This document shows, in pieces, positions 51,022-60,500 of a DNA stretch of 64,000 nucleotides (position 1 is the stretch's first letter; every line of letters starts with the position of its first letter). Both the position numbers and the translations under genes were made by a program. The notes beneath the pieces are model-generated. The model saw only the letters and a program-made list of their open reading frames with translations, did no database searches and was not told the origin of the DNA. Origin of the DNA: Spirochaetia bacterium (GTDB lineage Bacteria; Spirochaetota; Spirochaetia; Treponematales; Treponemataceae); assembly GCA_900769325.1 (NCBI GenBank), contig CAAGGF010000064.1, positions 1-64,000 on the forward strand, in the 5' to 3' direction.

Positions 51022-53301
51022 ATGAACAAAAACATTTCAAAAAGGGAAAAATTCATCAAATTTCTAAAAGTGATTTTTTCCCTTCTCCTGATTTTTTCAC
51101 TCGTTCTTCTGCTTTTAAAAATTCTTCCCGTAAAAAATCTCGATTCCTTTATGGACCGCCAGAATTCAACACGATTCTACGATTCTAAAGGAAACCTGAT
51201 TTATGTACTTCCGCTTGAAGACGGCTTGAGGCGTGAATATTACGCAATAGAAGAAATTCCATCTCAAATTCAAAAAATTTTCGTCGAAGCCGAAGACAAA
51301 GATTTTTTCAGGCACCACGGATTCAGCGTAAAAGCGTTTTTCAGAGCAATAAAACAGAATTCTTCTCAAAAAAAAACTGTAAGCGGAGCCTCGACAATTA
51401 CGATGCAGCTTGTACGAATGATTTCTCCGCGTAAAAAAAATCCGACAGTTTTCACAAAAATCGCAGAAACATTCACCGCATTCCGCCTTGAACTGAAACT
51501 TTCAAAAGAAAAAATCCTTGAACTTTATTTGAACAATCTTCCGTTCGGGAATCAAATCGAAGGAATTGGAAGTGCCGCACGAGAAATTTATTCAAAATCA
51601 CTTGACGAACTTTCAACTGCACAAATTTTAGCCCTTTCCGTCACTCCTCGCCGCCCGTCACTTTATTCTCCCCTTGTAAACCCCGAAAACTCCTACGAAA
51701 GTGCAATGAGAATCTCACAGAATCTTGATTTTTCAATTTCAAAAGAAGATTGGCTTTCAGAAACAAAACCTGTTTTAACGAAAAAAAGCCTTCCTTTCCC
51801 GCATTACATTTTGTTTATAAAAGAAACTTACGAAAAAAACAAGAAAAATCTTCCGAACAAAATGAACCTTTCCATAAATTCTGAATTAAACGGAATTCTT
51901 GAAAATCTTCTTTCATCCCAGCTTGAACTTTTTTCAGATTCACGGATAAAAAACGCCGGAGCAGTTGCAATCGAAAACGAAACTGGAGCAATAATCGCAT
52001 ACATCGGAAACCCTGATTTTTCAAAAAGAAGTCAGGGCGAAGTCGATTCTGTAAAAGCAAAACACCAGAGCGGTTCTTCCACAAAACCTTTTTTATACGC
52101 ACTCGCCCTCGAAAACGGCTATAAACCGAACCAGATTCTTCCCGACATTCCAAAAGATTTCGGCGGAAAAAATGTATATGTTCCGTTAAATTTCAACAAC
52201 AGATACAACGGGCCTGAACCATTTCGTGTATGCCTTGCATCAAGCCTTAATATTCCGGCAGTCGACATTCTTTACAACATCGGCGTAGACAAATATTTTG
52301 ATTTTCTTCTCACACTCGGCTTTGATTCTTTAAACGGAACAAGAAGCAGCACAGGACTTTCGCTTGCACTCGGCTCAAACGAAGTTTCACTTCTAGAACT
52401 TGCAAGAGCGTTTTCAATTTTTGCAAACGACGGAATTCTAAAAGAAATTATTTTTTCCAGAGACGATTACACAGAAAAAGCTCAAAAACGCGTCCTCAAA
52501 CAAGATACTGCAAGAATCATCTGCGATTTTTTACAGGACAGAAATGCCCAGACGCTCGGTTTTGGAAACGCAAAAGTTTTTTCAACAAATTATCCTGCAA
52601 TTTTTAAAACGGGAACTGCAAATCAGTTTCAAGACATTCTCTCACTTTCATCTACAAGTGCATTTACAGTTGCCGTCTGGATGGGAAACTTAGACGGAGA
52701 AACAGTCATCAGAAAAACAGGAAGTTCAATTCCGGCCTTCATCTCAAGATGTGCACTCGATTTTTTAACAGAAAACGGAAGAAAAACTGAATATGCAAAA
52801 AATTTTAAAATGCCTGAATCTTACAAAAAAGAAAAAGTCTGCTTTCTAAGCGGAATGAAACCAACTGAATTCTGCCCCGAAACACGCCTTGAATTCATCG
52901 AAAATTTTTCAGGCGATTCCTACAAAAATCTTGTGCCATGCACCTGGCACTACAGCGAAAACGGAAGCGTAAAAATCAAATATCCGTCAGAATATCAGCA
53001 TTGGGCAAACGGAATAAACATCAACAAAGACGGAAAAACTTCTTCTGGAACCCTTGAAATCATGTACCCCACAAACAATGCCGTTTTTTTCCTGGACGAA
53101 TCAATTCCTGAGAGCGTTCAAAAAATTACAATTCTGTGTTCCGGCGGAAAAGAAAATAGAACTGACAGTTTTTTGGACGGAATTTTCTACAAGTCCGCAT
53201 TTGAAAGACAGGCATTCACAATTCCACTTACAAGAGGAAATCATAATTTTACAGTTCAAAACGGAAACGAAAAGAAAACCGTAATTTTTACCGTAAAATA
53301 A
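51022..53301 (+). CDS. pbpC: penicillin-binding protein 1C
   Basis: Bifunctional peptidoglycan glycosyltransferase/transpeptidase, 759 residues: one N-terminal helix (14-36), GT51 domain with EAEDKDFFRHHGF and GASTITMQLVRM, transpeptidase domain with SSTK near 352-355, a central SLN motif and KTGT near 530, and the C-terminal BiPBP_C domain typical of PbpC. The start codon is one base after the A2M stop without its own ribosome binding site, implying coupled translation. Genetic pairing with A2M is widespread. Confidence 0.95.
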   Translation: MNKNISKREKFIKFLKVIFSLLLIFSLVLLLLKILPVKNLDSFMDRQNSTRFYDSKGNLIYVLPLEDGLRREYYAIEEIPSQIQKIFVEAEDKDFFRHHGFSVKAFFRAIKQNSSQKKTVSGASTITMQLVRMISPRKKNPTVFTKIAETFTAFRLELKLSKEKILELYLNNLPFGNQIEGIGSAAREIYSKSLDELSTAQILALSVTPRRPSLYSPLVNPENSYESAMRISQNLDFSISKEDWLSETKPVLTKKSLPFPHYILFIKETYEKNKKNLPNKMNLSINSELNGILENLLSSQLELFSDSRIKNAGAVAIENETGAIIAYIGNPDFSKRSQGEVDSVKAKHQSGSSTKPFLYALALENGYKPNQILPDIPKDFGGKNVYVPLNFNNRYNGPEPFRVCLASSLNIPAVDILYNIGVDKYFDFLLTLGFDSLNGTRSSTGLSLALGSNEVSLLELARAFSIFANDGILKEIIFSRDDYTEKAQKRVLKQDTARIICDFLQDRNAQTLGFGNAKVFSTNYPAIFKTGTANQFQDILSLSSTSAFTVAVWMGNLDGETVIRKTGSSIPAFISRCALDFLTENGRKTEYAKNFKMPESYKKEKVCFLSGMKPTEFCPETRLEFIENFSGDSYKNLVPCTWHYSENGSVKIKYPSEYQHWANGININKDGKTSSGTLEIMYPTNNAVFFLDESIPESVQKITILCSGGKENRTDSFLDGIFYKSAFERQAFTIPLTRGNHNFTVQNGNEKKTVIFTVK

Positions 53302-53331
53302 ATTTATTCCATAAGGAAAACACTCATCTTA

Positions 53332-53360
53332 ATGACTAAATATTTAAAAAGAAGTATAAT
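53332..53360 (+). promoter_or_regulatory. argG promoter and leader hairpin
   Basis: TATAAT at 53355-53360 with a weak ATGACT -35 (53332-53337) at 17 bases. The leader of about 60 bases contains GAAATCT/AGATTTC arms (53372-53378, 53393-53399) before the GAGG site; this may be a simple stem or an operator. Confidence 0.5.
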
Positions 53361-53427
53361 TTTTCTTCGATGAAATCTAAAATTCTTTTTTAAGATTTCA
53401 CAAATTTATTCCAATCGAGGTTTAATC

Positions 53428-54693
53428 ATGGCTAAAGATAAAGTAATTTTAGCGTATTCTGGCGGACTTGATACAACAGTTATCATTCCTTGGCTCAAAG
53501 AAAATTATAATTATGATGTAATTGCAGTCTGTATCGATGTAGGTCAAGGAGATGACTGGCCTTCAATTAAACAGCGTGCTTTAAAAACAGGAGCATCTGC
53601 ATGCTATGTAGTTGATGCAAAACAAGAATATATAGAAGAATACATCTGGCCTGCATTAAAAGCAAATGCAGTTTATGAAGACGAATACCTTTTGGGCACC
53701 TCAACAGCCCGCCCGTTGATTGCAAAAATCCTTGTTGAATATGCCCGTCAGGAAAAAGCTGTAGCAATATGTCACGGTGCAACTGGAAAAGGAAACGACC
53801 AGGTTCGTTTTGAATTCGGAATTAAAGCGTTTGCTCCAGATTTAAAAGTAATTGCAGCATGGCGCGATGACAAATGGAACATGGACAGCCGAGAAGCAGA
53901 AATCAAATATCTTGAAGACCGCGGACTTGAAGTTCCAATGAAAAAAGACCAGTCATATTCACGCGATGAAAACATCTGGCACCTTTCTCACGAAGGTCTT
54001 GAACTTGAAAAAACAGAAAACGAGCCGAATTACAAACACATGCTCAAAAATACAGTTGTTCCAGAAGAAGCTCCAAACGACGGCGAATATGTTACAATCG
54101 ATTTTGAAAAAGGAATTCCAGTAGGTTTAAACGGCAAAAAAATGAATGCTCTTGACCTTCTTTCTGAATTAAATGTTATCGGCGGTAGAAACGGAGTCGG
54201 TCTTGTAGATATTTGTGAAAACCGTTTTGTCGGAATGAAAAGCCGAGGCGTTTACGAAACTCCGGGCGGAGCAATCCTTTATTTTGCACACAGAATGATG
54301 GATCACATCTGTCTTGACAGGGAAACTTATCATTTTAAACAGCAGGTTTCATTAAGAATGTCTGAACTCATTTACGATGGAAAATGGTTTACAACACTGA
54401 TGGATTCATGCAGGGCTTTTGTTGACAAAGCAGAAGAAACAGTAACCGGCTGGGCAAAAGTAAAAGTTGTAAAAGGAGCAATCCGTGGAGCAGGAAGCGG
54501 TTCAAAATACAGCCTTTACAACGAATCAATTGCCTCATTCACAACCGGCGAACTCTACAACCACAAAGATGCCCAAGGCTTCATCACTCTCGCCGGCCTC
54601 CCACTAAAAGTTAGAGCCATGATGGAGCAACAAGTTGGGGAAGGACAAGCAATTGCTGAAAGCAAGCAATTAAAATCCAGACCTACAGAATAA
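53428..54693 (+). CDS. argG: argininosuccinate synthase
   Basis: Joins citrulline and aspartate to argininosuccinate with ATP. 421 residues matching the family: LAYSGGLDTTVIIPWL (PP-loop), TSTARPLIAKI, CHGATGKGNDQVRFE, AWRDDKWN, SHEGLELE and KSRGVYETPGG. GAGG lies eight bases before ATG 53428. argH and other arginine genes are absent from the window, so it may serve a citrulline cycle or a scattered pathway. Codon use is somewhat more even than in neighbours (more GCT, GGT and CGT), consistent with higher expression. Confidence 0.97.
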   Translation: MAKDKVILAYSGGLDTTVIIPWLKENYNYDVIAVCIDVGQGDDWPSIKQRALKTGASACYVVDAKQEYIEEYIWPALKANAVYEDEYLLGTSTARPLIAKILVEYARQEKAVAICHGATGKGNDQVRFEFGIKAFAPDLKVIAAWRDDKWNMDSREAEIKYLEDRGLEVPMKKDQSYSRDENIWHLSHEGLELEKTENEPNYKHMLKNTVVPEEAPNDGEYVTIDFEKGIPVGLNGKKMNALDLLSELNVIGGRNGVGLVDICENRFVGMKSRGVYETPGGAILYFAHRMMDHICLDRETYHFKQQVSLRMSELIYDGKWFTTLMDSCRAFVDKAEETVTGWAKVKVVKGAIRGAGSGSKYSLYNESIASFTTGELYNHKDAQGFITLAGLPLKVRAMMEQQVGEGQAIAESKQLKSRPTE

Positions 54694-54856
54694 AACTGAA
54701 GGTAAACTTCAAAGCTTGCGAGTGACGCAGCAAGCGTTCCCAACTTGTAAATAAAGTGAATAATTATTTTGTAGCATAATATTCCACGCACTGTGGAGTA
54801 TTATGTTACAAATCATGTAGAACTATACATAATTTACTACATGCTAGGCGATTTTC
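54694..54856. repeat. inverted repeats between argG and the methyltransferase
   Basis: A 17-bp stem with a few G-T pairs (54771-54787 with 54793-54809) surrounds a five-base loop; a second dyad CATGTAG/CTACATG lies at 54814-54843, and GCTTGC/GCAAGC arms at about 54714-54735. No T tract follows, so I do not call a normal terminator, although the first stem could end argG or the convergent methyltransferase transcript. Confidence 0.5.
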
Positions 54857-55744
54857 TTATAAGCGTTTTAGTATATTATTGTAATATGTTTTATTGATTT
54901 CAAAACCAATATATTCTCTATTTAAGTTTTTAGCTGCAACAAGTGTCGTTCCACAACCACAGAATGGATCTAATACAGTTTGATTTTCTTTTGTTACAAG
55001 CTTTATAAGTGTTTCCATTAAAGAAACAGCCTTTTGAGTCGGATGTAACCCCCTATCAGATGGTTCTGTTTTTACTTTTAAGATATTTGAACATATTTCC
55101 AAACCGGAATTTAATGTTTCTGATTGCTTTAAAGCAACTTCATTATATCCGCCTACCTCATAATTAATAATATTGTCAGTTAAAGTTCCACCAATTGGAT
55201 ATGGTTTCATAAACCAAAGAATTGGCTCAAATAATGGACGTAAATTTCCTATTTTCCAACCTTCCCATTTCTTTGAATTTTCAAAGTCATTTCGTCTATC
55301 AAAAACGCAGCTTACTCTTTGTGCCCTATATGCAGCTGCATCTTTTTCCCATGAAATCATATCTTTAAATATAAAGCCAGAATCTTCCATTGCACAAATA
55401 CAACGATGTGCCATTCTACGACCGGCAAAAATAAAACAACTTGCACCAGGTTTTAAAACTCTGTACCAATCTGGTGTCCATTTTAAACACCACTCGTAAT
55501 ATTCTTTTGAAATATTTTTATCTGCCTCAGACCATCCGTTTAATGGCTTTCCTCTACTTTTAAAAACTGTGCTTTTTGCTTGAGCCGGACTGGATCCTAA
55601 TAAAGCACTGTTTGTATTATTATGAAGAACATCCCATTCATCATAATTAATTCCATAAGGAATATCGGAAAGAATAAGATGGATTGATTCATCTTCAAGA
55701 GTCTTTATTAATTCTAATGAATCTCCAAGCTCAACTCTGTTCAT
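54857..55744 (-). CDS. type II DNA adenine methyltransferase, HindIII-like system
   Basis: 295 residues, beta-type N6-adenine/N4-cytosine methyltransferase order: catalytic motif IV SDIPYGINYDEWD near residue 28, and the SAM-binding motif DPFCGCGTT near the C terminus, with HPTQKAV in between. SDIPYG replaces the more usual DPPY. The upstream partner gene encodes a HindIII-like endonuclease, so the expected target is AAGCTT. ATG 55744 has GGGGG six bases upstream; ATG 55750 overlaps that site. It begins inside the last codons of the endonuclease gene (14-base overlap), so protection and cleavage are coupled. Confidence 0.88.
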   Translation of the reverse strand: MNRVELGDSLELIKTLEDESIHLILSDIPYGINYDEWDVLHNNTNSALLGSSPAQAKSTVFKSRGKPLNGWSEADKNISKEYYEWCLKWTPDWYRVLKPGASCFIFAGRRMAHRCICAMEDSGFIFKDMISWEKDAAAYRAQRVSCVFDRRNDFENSKKWEGWKIGNLRPLFEPILWFMKPYPIGGTLTDNIINYEVGGYNEVALKQSETLNSGLEICSNILKVKTEPSDRGLHPTQKAVSLMETLIKLVTKENQTVLDPFCGCGTTLVAAKNLNREYIGFEINKTYYNNILKRL

Positions 55745-56630
55745 ACACATCCCCCAAGCTTGAAAGATATGAATGAATTACTGAGATTTTTTCTTCGAGT
55801 TTCGTTTCTTTTATAAGTTCTAAAATTGCCTGCTCATGCGTATATTTTTTTATTTCTTCAATTTTATCTTCACAATATGCAAGCTCAAGGCTTCCCCTTT
55901 TTACAATTGTAAGTTTTTGTTCATTTAAAAGCTTTAGAAATTCAGAAATTTCAATTCCAATTTTTTTTGAAACGAAACCATTGATTTTTGGAAGAAAACA
56001 ACATTTTGCACTTTCATAAGAAACTTTTGAATCTCGTACAATCATAGAAGAACTGTTCCATATTATTTCCAATGAAAAATTCTCATTTTCACAGATATTA
56101 TTATCTAAAAGAATTGATATATGTTCCCATGCCAACAAACAAACATTATCATCTAATGCCGTTTTATATATTTGGCTTTCTGCTTTTGGATATTGAAAAT
56201 ATGGAGAAACCAAAACTGCATATTCATTTTCACCGCCACGCCAATTACTTAAAGCAGCAACTTTAAAATCTTTTTGATTTTTTGCGGTTCGACTCATTCT
56301 AAAACATTTTGCATCTGCTACCAGGCTGTATTTATGATAAATGCTTTCTGCAATTACATCTGCACTGTCGGCTCGTTCATTGACGGATTTTGACTTTAAA
56401 CCTAACATTCTGAAACATCTTGCTAATATCACATCTGAAGATTTTGAAAACAACTTTTCTTCGGAAGAACTTGCCTTTATACATTCAGGAATAGTTCCAA
56501 TTTCTTTTACAATAATTTTGATATCAGAATCAGATAAGGTATCTACATAATCAATAACTTTTTGAGTCTGTTCCTTAAAATTTCCTGCATTTGAAAATTC
56601 TAATACTTTATTTAAAAAGACTTGAAACAC
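55731..56630 (-). CDS. type II restriction endonuclease, HindIII family
   Basis: 299 residues strongly reminiscent of R.HindIII as I remember it: shared stretches EEKLFSKSSDVILA, VADAKCFRMSRTAKNQKDFK and SPYFQYPKAESQI, and a similar total length (300). The VADAK segment supplies the PD-(D/E)xK-type Asp and Lys. It starts at GTG 56630 with GGGAGG four bases upstream. An extended -10 (TGC-TACAAT, 56659-56654) lies before it. Gene order is R then M on the same transcript. The isolated pair between argG and tRNA-Asn suggests lateral transfer. Confidence 0.9.
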   Translation of the reverse strand: MFQVFLNKVLEFSNAGNFKEQTQKVIDYVDTLSDSDIKIIVKEIGTIPECIKASSSEEKLFSKSSDVILARCFRMLGLKSKSVNERADSADVIAESIYHKYSLVADAKCFRMSRTAKNQKDFKVAALSNWRGGENEYAVLVSPYFQYPKAESQIYKTALDDNVCLLAWEHISILLDNNICENENFSLEIIWNSSSMIVRDSKVSYESAKCCFLPKINGFVSKKIGIEISEFLKLLNEQKLTIVKRGSLELAYCEDKIEEIKKYTHEQAILELIKETKLEEKISVIHSYLSSLGDVYEQS

Positions 56631-57123
56631 ATTTCCTCCCTTTTATTCTATAAATTGTAGCATATTTTCATAAAAATTTGTAGAGGGTAAATAACAAAGT
56701 CTATTGCTAAAGCACCTCAATTCAACAGCACACATAACATAAATCATCAGAAGTTTTTACGAATATTTCTAATCTTAAATTCTATCCAAAAGACTGATAA
56801 CTATTTTTGACAAAGATTTTTCAATTCCGCCGTCCATCCTTGTTCATCTTCATTTCGACCTTGATTTAAAATCTTATTATAAGATCCTGAAACAAGTTCA
56901 GGATGACAATTTTTTGCATTCAGGATAACAAGTTTACATTCAAAATAATATACTACTTTCAAGATGACAGACTGATTTTATTTTTTTTAATTTGGCACTT
57001 TTTGGGGAGAATTTTCTATAAAATTGCAAAATATAAAAAATCTGTTTAGGGGCTGTCTAATTAGGTCTGTCATGCTGAACCTGATTCAGCATCTACATTA
57101 ACATTTATCAATACAAACATTTT
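56631..57123. other. gene-free gap with degenerate REP-like palindromes
   Basis: No reading frame with coding character. It holds the R-M promoter at its left end and, from about 56840, degenerate palindromes of one family: 56884-56904 (ATCCTGAA/TTCAGGAT, five-base loop, minus orientation), the neighbouring perfect ATCTTAT/ATAAGAT dyad 56871-56885, a decayed inverted partner around 56840-56870, and 57072-57092 (ATGCTGAA/TTCAGCAT, plus orientation). Common frame: TGTCAT(C/G)CTGAAC, then TTCAG(G/C)ATCT. Confidence 0.7.
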
Positions 57124-57128
57124 TGCTT

Positions 57129-57283
57129 ATCAAGATAGAAACAAAAATCCATCAAGATAACCGACCCCATTTCATCAAGATAAACGGTATCAGTTTATCA
57201 AGATAAACCCACCTGATTCATCAAGATAAACGGAAAGAATTCATCAAGATGAATTCCTTAAAAAAGGCGGATAAATCAAGATA
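57129..57283 (+). repeat. iteron-like array of seven ATCAAGATA motifs
   Basis: Copies begin at 57129, 57151, 57174, 57197, 57220, 57243 and 57275: five successive intervals of 22 or 23 bases, then 32. The best copies read TCATCAAGATAAAC; the other nine or so bases of each period are variable. The period is not a multiple of three and no frame spans the array, so it is not a coding repeat. It lies between REP-like palindromes and the tRNA-Asn terminator. Confidence 0.8.
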
Positions 57284-57323
57284 AAATGGTGCAAATTCGG
57301 GATGAATTTAAAAATAAAACGGG

Positions 57324-57357
57324 ATAAAAAAAATGCTTCTCACAAGGAGAAGCATTT
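57324..57357 (-). terminator. terminator of tRNA-Asn
   Basis: AAATGCTTCTC (57331-57341) pairs perfectly with GAGAAGCATTT (57347-57357) around a 5-nt loop and is followed on the minus strand by an eight-base T run. It lies four bases past the tRNA 3' end. Confidence 0.9.
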
Positions 57358-57360
57358 AAG

Positions 57361-57433
57361 CGGCTGCTGCAGGTTTTGAACCTGCGACACATGGATTAAC
57401 AGTCCATTGCTCTACCAGCTGAGCTAAGCAACC
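57361..57433 (-). tRNA. tRNA-Asn (anticodon GTT)
   Basis: 73-nt cloverleaf on the minus strand: acceptor GGTTGCT/AGCAGCC, D stem GCTC/GAGC, anticodon stem ATGGA/TCCAT with loop CTGTTAA (anticodon GTT), five-base variable loop, T stem GCAGG/CCTGC with TTCAAAA, discriminator G. CCA not encoded. Its 3' end faces the repeat array and the R-M genes. Confidence 0.95.
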
Positions 57434-57456
57434 ATCATTCGTTTGAATGTATTATT

Positions 57457-57485
57457 ACTATATACTAAACAAAAAAAGTTGTCAA
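57457..57485 (-). promoter_or_regulatory. promoter of tRNA-Asn
   Basis: Minus strand TTGACA (57485-57480), 17-base spacer, TATAGT (57462-57457), 23 bases before the mature tRNA. Confidence 0.9.
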
Positions 57486-57515
57486 CTGGTTTGCAATGTT
57501 TTGTAAATATTTTTT

Positions 57516-60500
57516 TTATTTATGAAGAATAAATTCAACGCGGCGGTTTTTCCAGTTATTGTCTTTATCTCTGAAATCAACTACCGGTTCAGTTCCGCCT
57601 TTTCCTTCGGTGTCAAGCCTTGAAGCACTTACGCCTTTTTCTACAAGATTCCGCTTTACGAATTCGGCGCGTTTTAAACTTAAAGGAGTCAACGCTTTTC
57701 CCCACAACGACGGATTATCAGTCGTTTCTTCTTCATCGTTATCCGTAAGCCTGTTTGCATGTCCTACAATCGTAACTTTGTAATCTTTGAATTTATTCAA
57801 AATATCAGCAATTCGCTTCAAAACTTTTTCATTGTTCTGAGCTTTTTCAATTTCAAGAGGTTTTTCGCCCTTTTCTGCGACAGTATTGAAATCGGCATTG
57901 TCAGACCTGAAAATAATCGACGGAACTGCCATTTTTAAATAATCTCCGTCACGAATTACAAGAACATCGACAGGAATTACGCCTTTTACAACCGAAGACA
58001 TTCCAAGACTGTCTAAAACTGTAAATTCAAAAGGATAATCAGTTGCAGACTGAACTCTTTCTGCAAAACCGCGTGCATTTTTCTGCGTATTGCTCAAACC
58101 GTCCCAGACAAGTTTATCTTTTACAGAAGATTTTCCGCCAGTCTGCCAGAACACTTTTCCAAGCGGATCAAAAATTTTAAATGACCACGCTTTTATAACA
58201 GCTTTAGAAGATGCTGAAAGAGAAATAATCAAATCATCGTCCGTGCCGTCGTTGTCAGGACTGAAATATTTAGGACTTGTTGAAACTGAAAGCAACGGCG
58301 GTGTTACAGTACACAAAAATGGCGAAGAAACTGCATTTACGATGTTTCCTTTTGTGTAGACGATTTTTAAAGTTCCGGTAAATGTTCCTTCGCAATGATT
58401 TCCAGAAGAATCAAGCCCGTCCCAGATGACATTTTCTGGAAGATTAGTGCTGTCAAGATTTGACCAGGCTCTCACGGATTTTCCGTTTTCACTTCTGATG
58501 TCAAAATTCCATGATTTAATTCCGTCTTTTACTGTTGTTTTTATGCTGAATTTTTGAGCATCGACTTTTCCGTCAGAATTTGGTGAAATTCCGTCTGCTT
58601 CGGCCGTGATGTACGCTTTTGTTTCCCGCGAATCGAGAGTCAAGGCATTTAAAACCGTAGAGAATTTGTTTCCGGCTTCATCTTTTGAAAAAATCTGAAT
58701 TGAATAAATACCGTCTGAGCATTTGTTTCCTGAAGAATCTGTTCCGTCCCAGATAAATTCCTGCTTTCCGTCTGTCAAAATCTGACCTTTCCACGAGAAC
58801 GATTTTACGACTTCTTTTTTTGCATTTAAAACCTGAGCCGTCCATAAATCTTCGTTTGTACAGCCTGAAATTTCAACAGGAATAAAATCCTGGTTTCCGT
58901 CTGAATCAGGCGAGAACGCCTTCCATTTTGAAGAGGCACTCACGAAAGGAGGTTTTGTATCGAGAACAAAATTTGAAGTTTTTGCCTGAGCCGTTGAACC
59001 GTTGTCAGAAACAATCGAAATCTCCGCAGAATAAGTTTTTTTGTCCGGGCAAAGAATTCCGTCGTTGTCTTTTCCGTTCCAGATGAAATTTTCAGGGATT
59101 TTTCCAGAACCAGAAATCGTTTTTACTTCTTTTTGACCGTCAAAAATTTTGAAAATATAAGAATCGATTTTATCTGCATCTTTTACAATCGGAATAAAAA
59201 TCATTTCATCCTGAATTTTGTCGTTGTTCGGCGAGAAAGCGTGCTGGTTCATTGAAATAAGAATTTTTGCTTCTTTAGTATTTAACTCAAAAGAATCAGC
59301 AGAAACAATCGAAGAAAAATTTCCTGCAAGGTCCAAAGCCGAAATTTCAAATTTGTAAGAACCGTCAGAAGAAAGCTTTCCTTGAGAATTAAAACCGTTC
59401 CAAACAACTTTTTCAGGCGGGAACTCCCCGAATTCAAACTCGCGGACAACAGTTCCGTCTTTTTCGCTGAAAATCTTTGCATGCCATGCCGGAACTTTTG
59501 CAAGCGGTTTTGGAACTGTCATAATCTGAATTTCAACTTTTTCTTTTGAACCTGCCCCGAAAACCTTTTCAGAAACGCTCAAAAGTGCTTCAGGCTTTTT
59601 TGTATCGCAGATAAACTCAGGAGATTTTTTTACTTCCGGTTCTGCACCGTTTAAATACCTTGCGCTTACAGTTGCAAAATACCGTCCGTCAGAAATCAAT
59701 TTTCCGTCCTGATTTTTTCCGTCGAAAACAATTTGACTTGGAGGAAGAATTTTTTCATCACCTGAATAAACTTTCACAGATTTTCCGTCTTCGCTGAAAA
59801 TTTCGATTTTCCAGAAAGAAAGTTTGTTTCCGCTTTTTGCATCAGGCACAGGAATATCAACAGAAAAATTCATTGACGACTGTTTTGATTCTGTCTGAGG
59901 AGAAAAATATTTTGACCCGACGATTACAATTGAAGTTACAGGTTTTTCCGCAGAATAAATGATGTTTGAAATAGAAGAATTTTGAGAAACATTTCCCGCC
60001 CTGTCAGTTGCAGAAATTTCGTAAGAATAAACTCCGTCAGAAACAAAAACACCTTCATCGTTTTTTCCGTTCCATTTAAAATCAAGAGGCTCGCTTTCAT
60101 TCCAGACAAAAGTACGCACGATTTCGCCTGAATTGTTTTTAAAAATTCCAGTCCATTTGTCTTCTTTTGAACCAGACTGCCTGATTTTAAATTCTGACTT
60201 TTCACCTTCACCAAAAATTTTATCTTTCGGCTGTTCAAGTGAAATTTCAGGAGATTTCGTGTCAATTACGACAGCGTATTTTTCTGTTTTTCCCGTGTTG
60301 TTGTTGTCATCTGTCGCTGTAAAATAGTAAAAATATTCGCCGTCAGGAGCAGTTTCTCCGTTATCCATTGCACCGTTCCAGACTACTACAGACGGAACTT
60401 CAACGCCTTTTTTAGGTTTTACAAGCTGTTTAAAAAATTGACCGACAGTTACGCTCGAAGGAAGAACTTCTTTGTTTCCGATTGTGCGGACAACTTTCCC

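Noticed and set aside
57129..57283. A CRISPR array
   Set aside because: The repeated part is only 9-14 bases and the variable part about nine; there are no spacers of normal length, no dyad in the repeat, and no cas genes.
54694..57361. Attachment-site duplication of the tRNA-Asn 3' end flanking the R-M region
   Set aside because: I looked for a second copy of the T-arm/acceptor sequence between argG and the methyltransferase and found none; no integrase gene is present.
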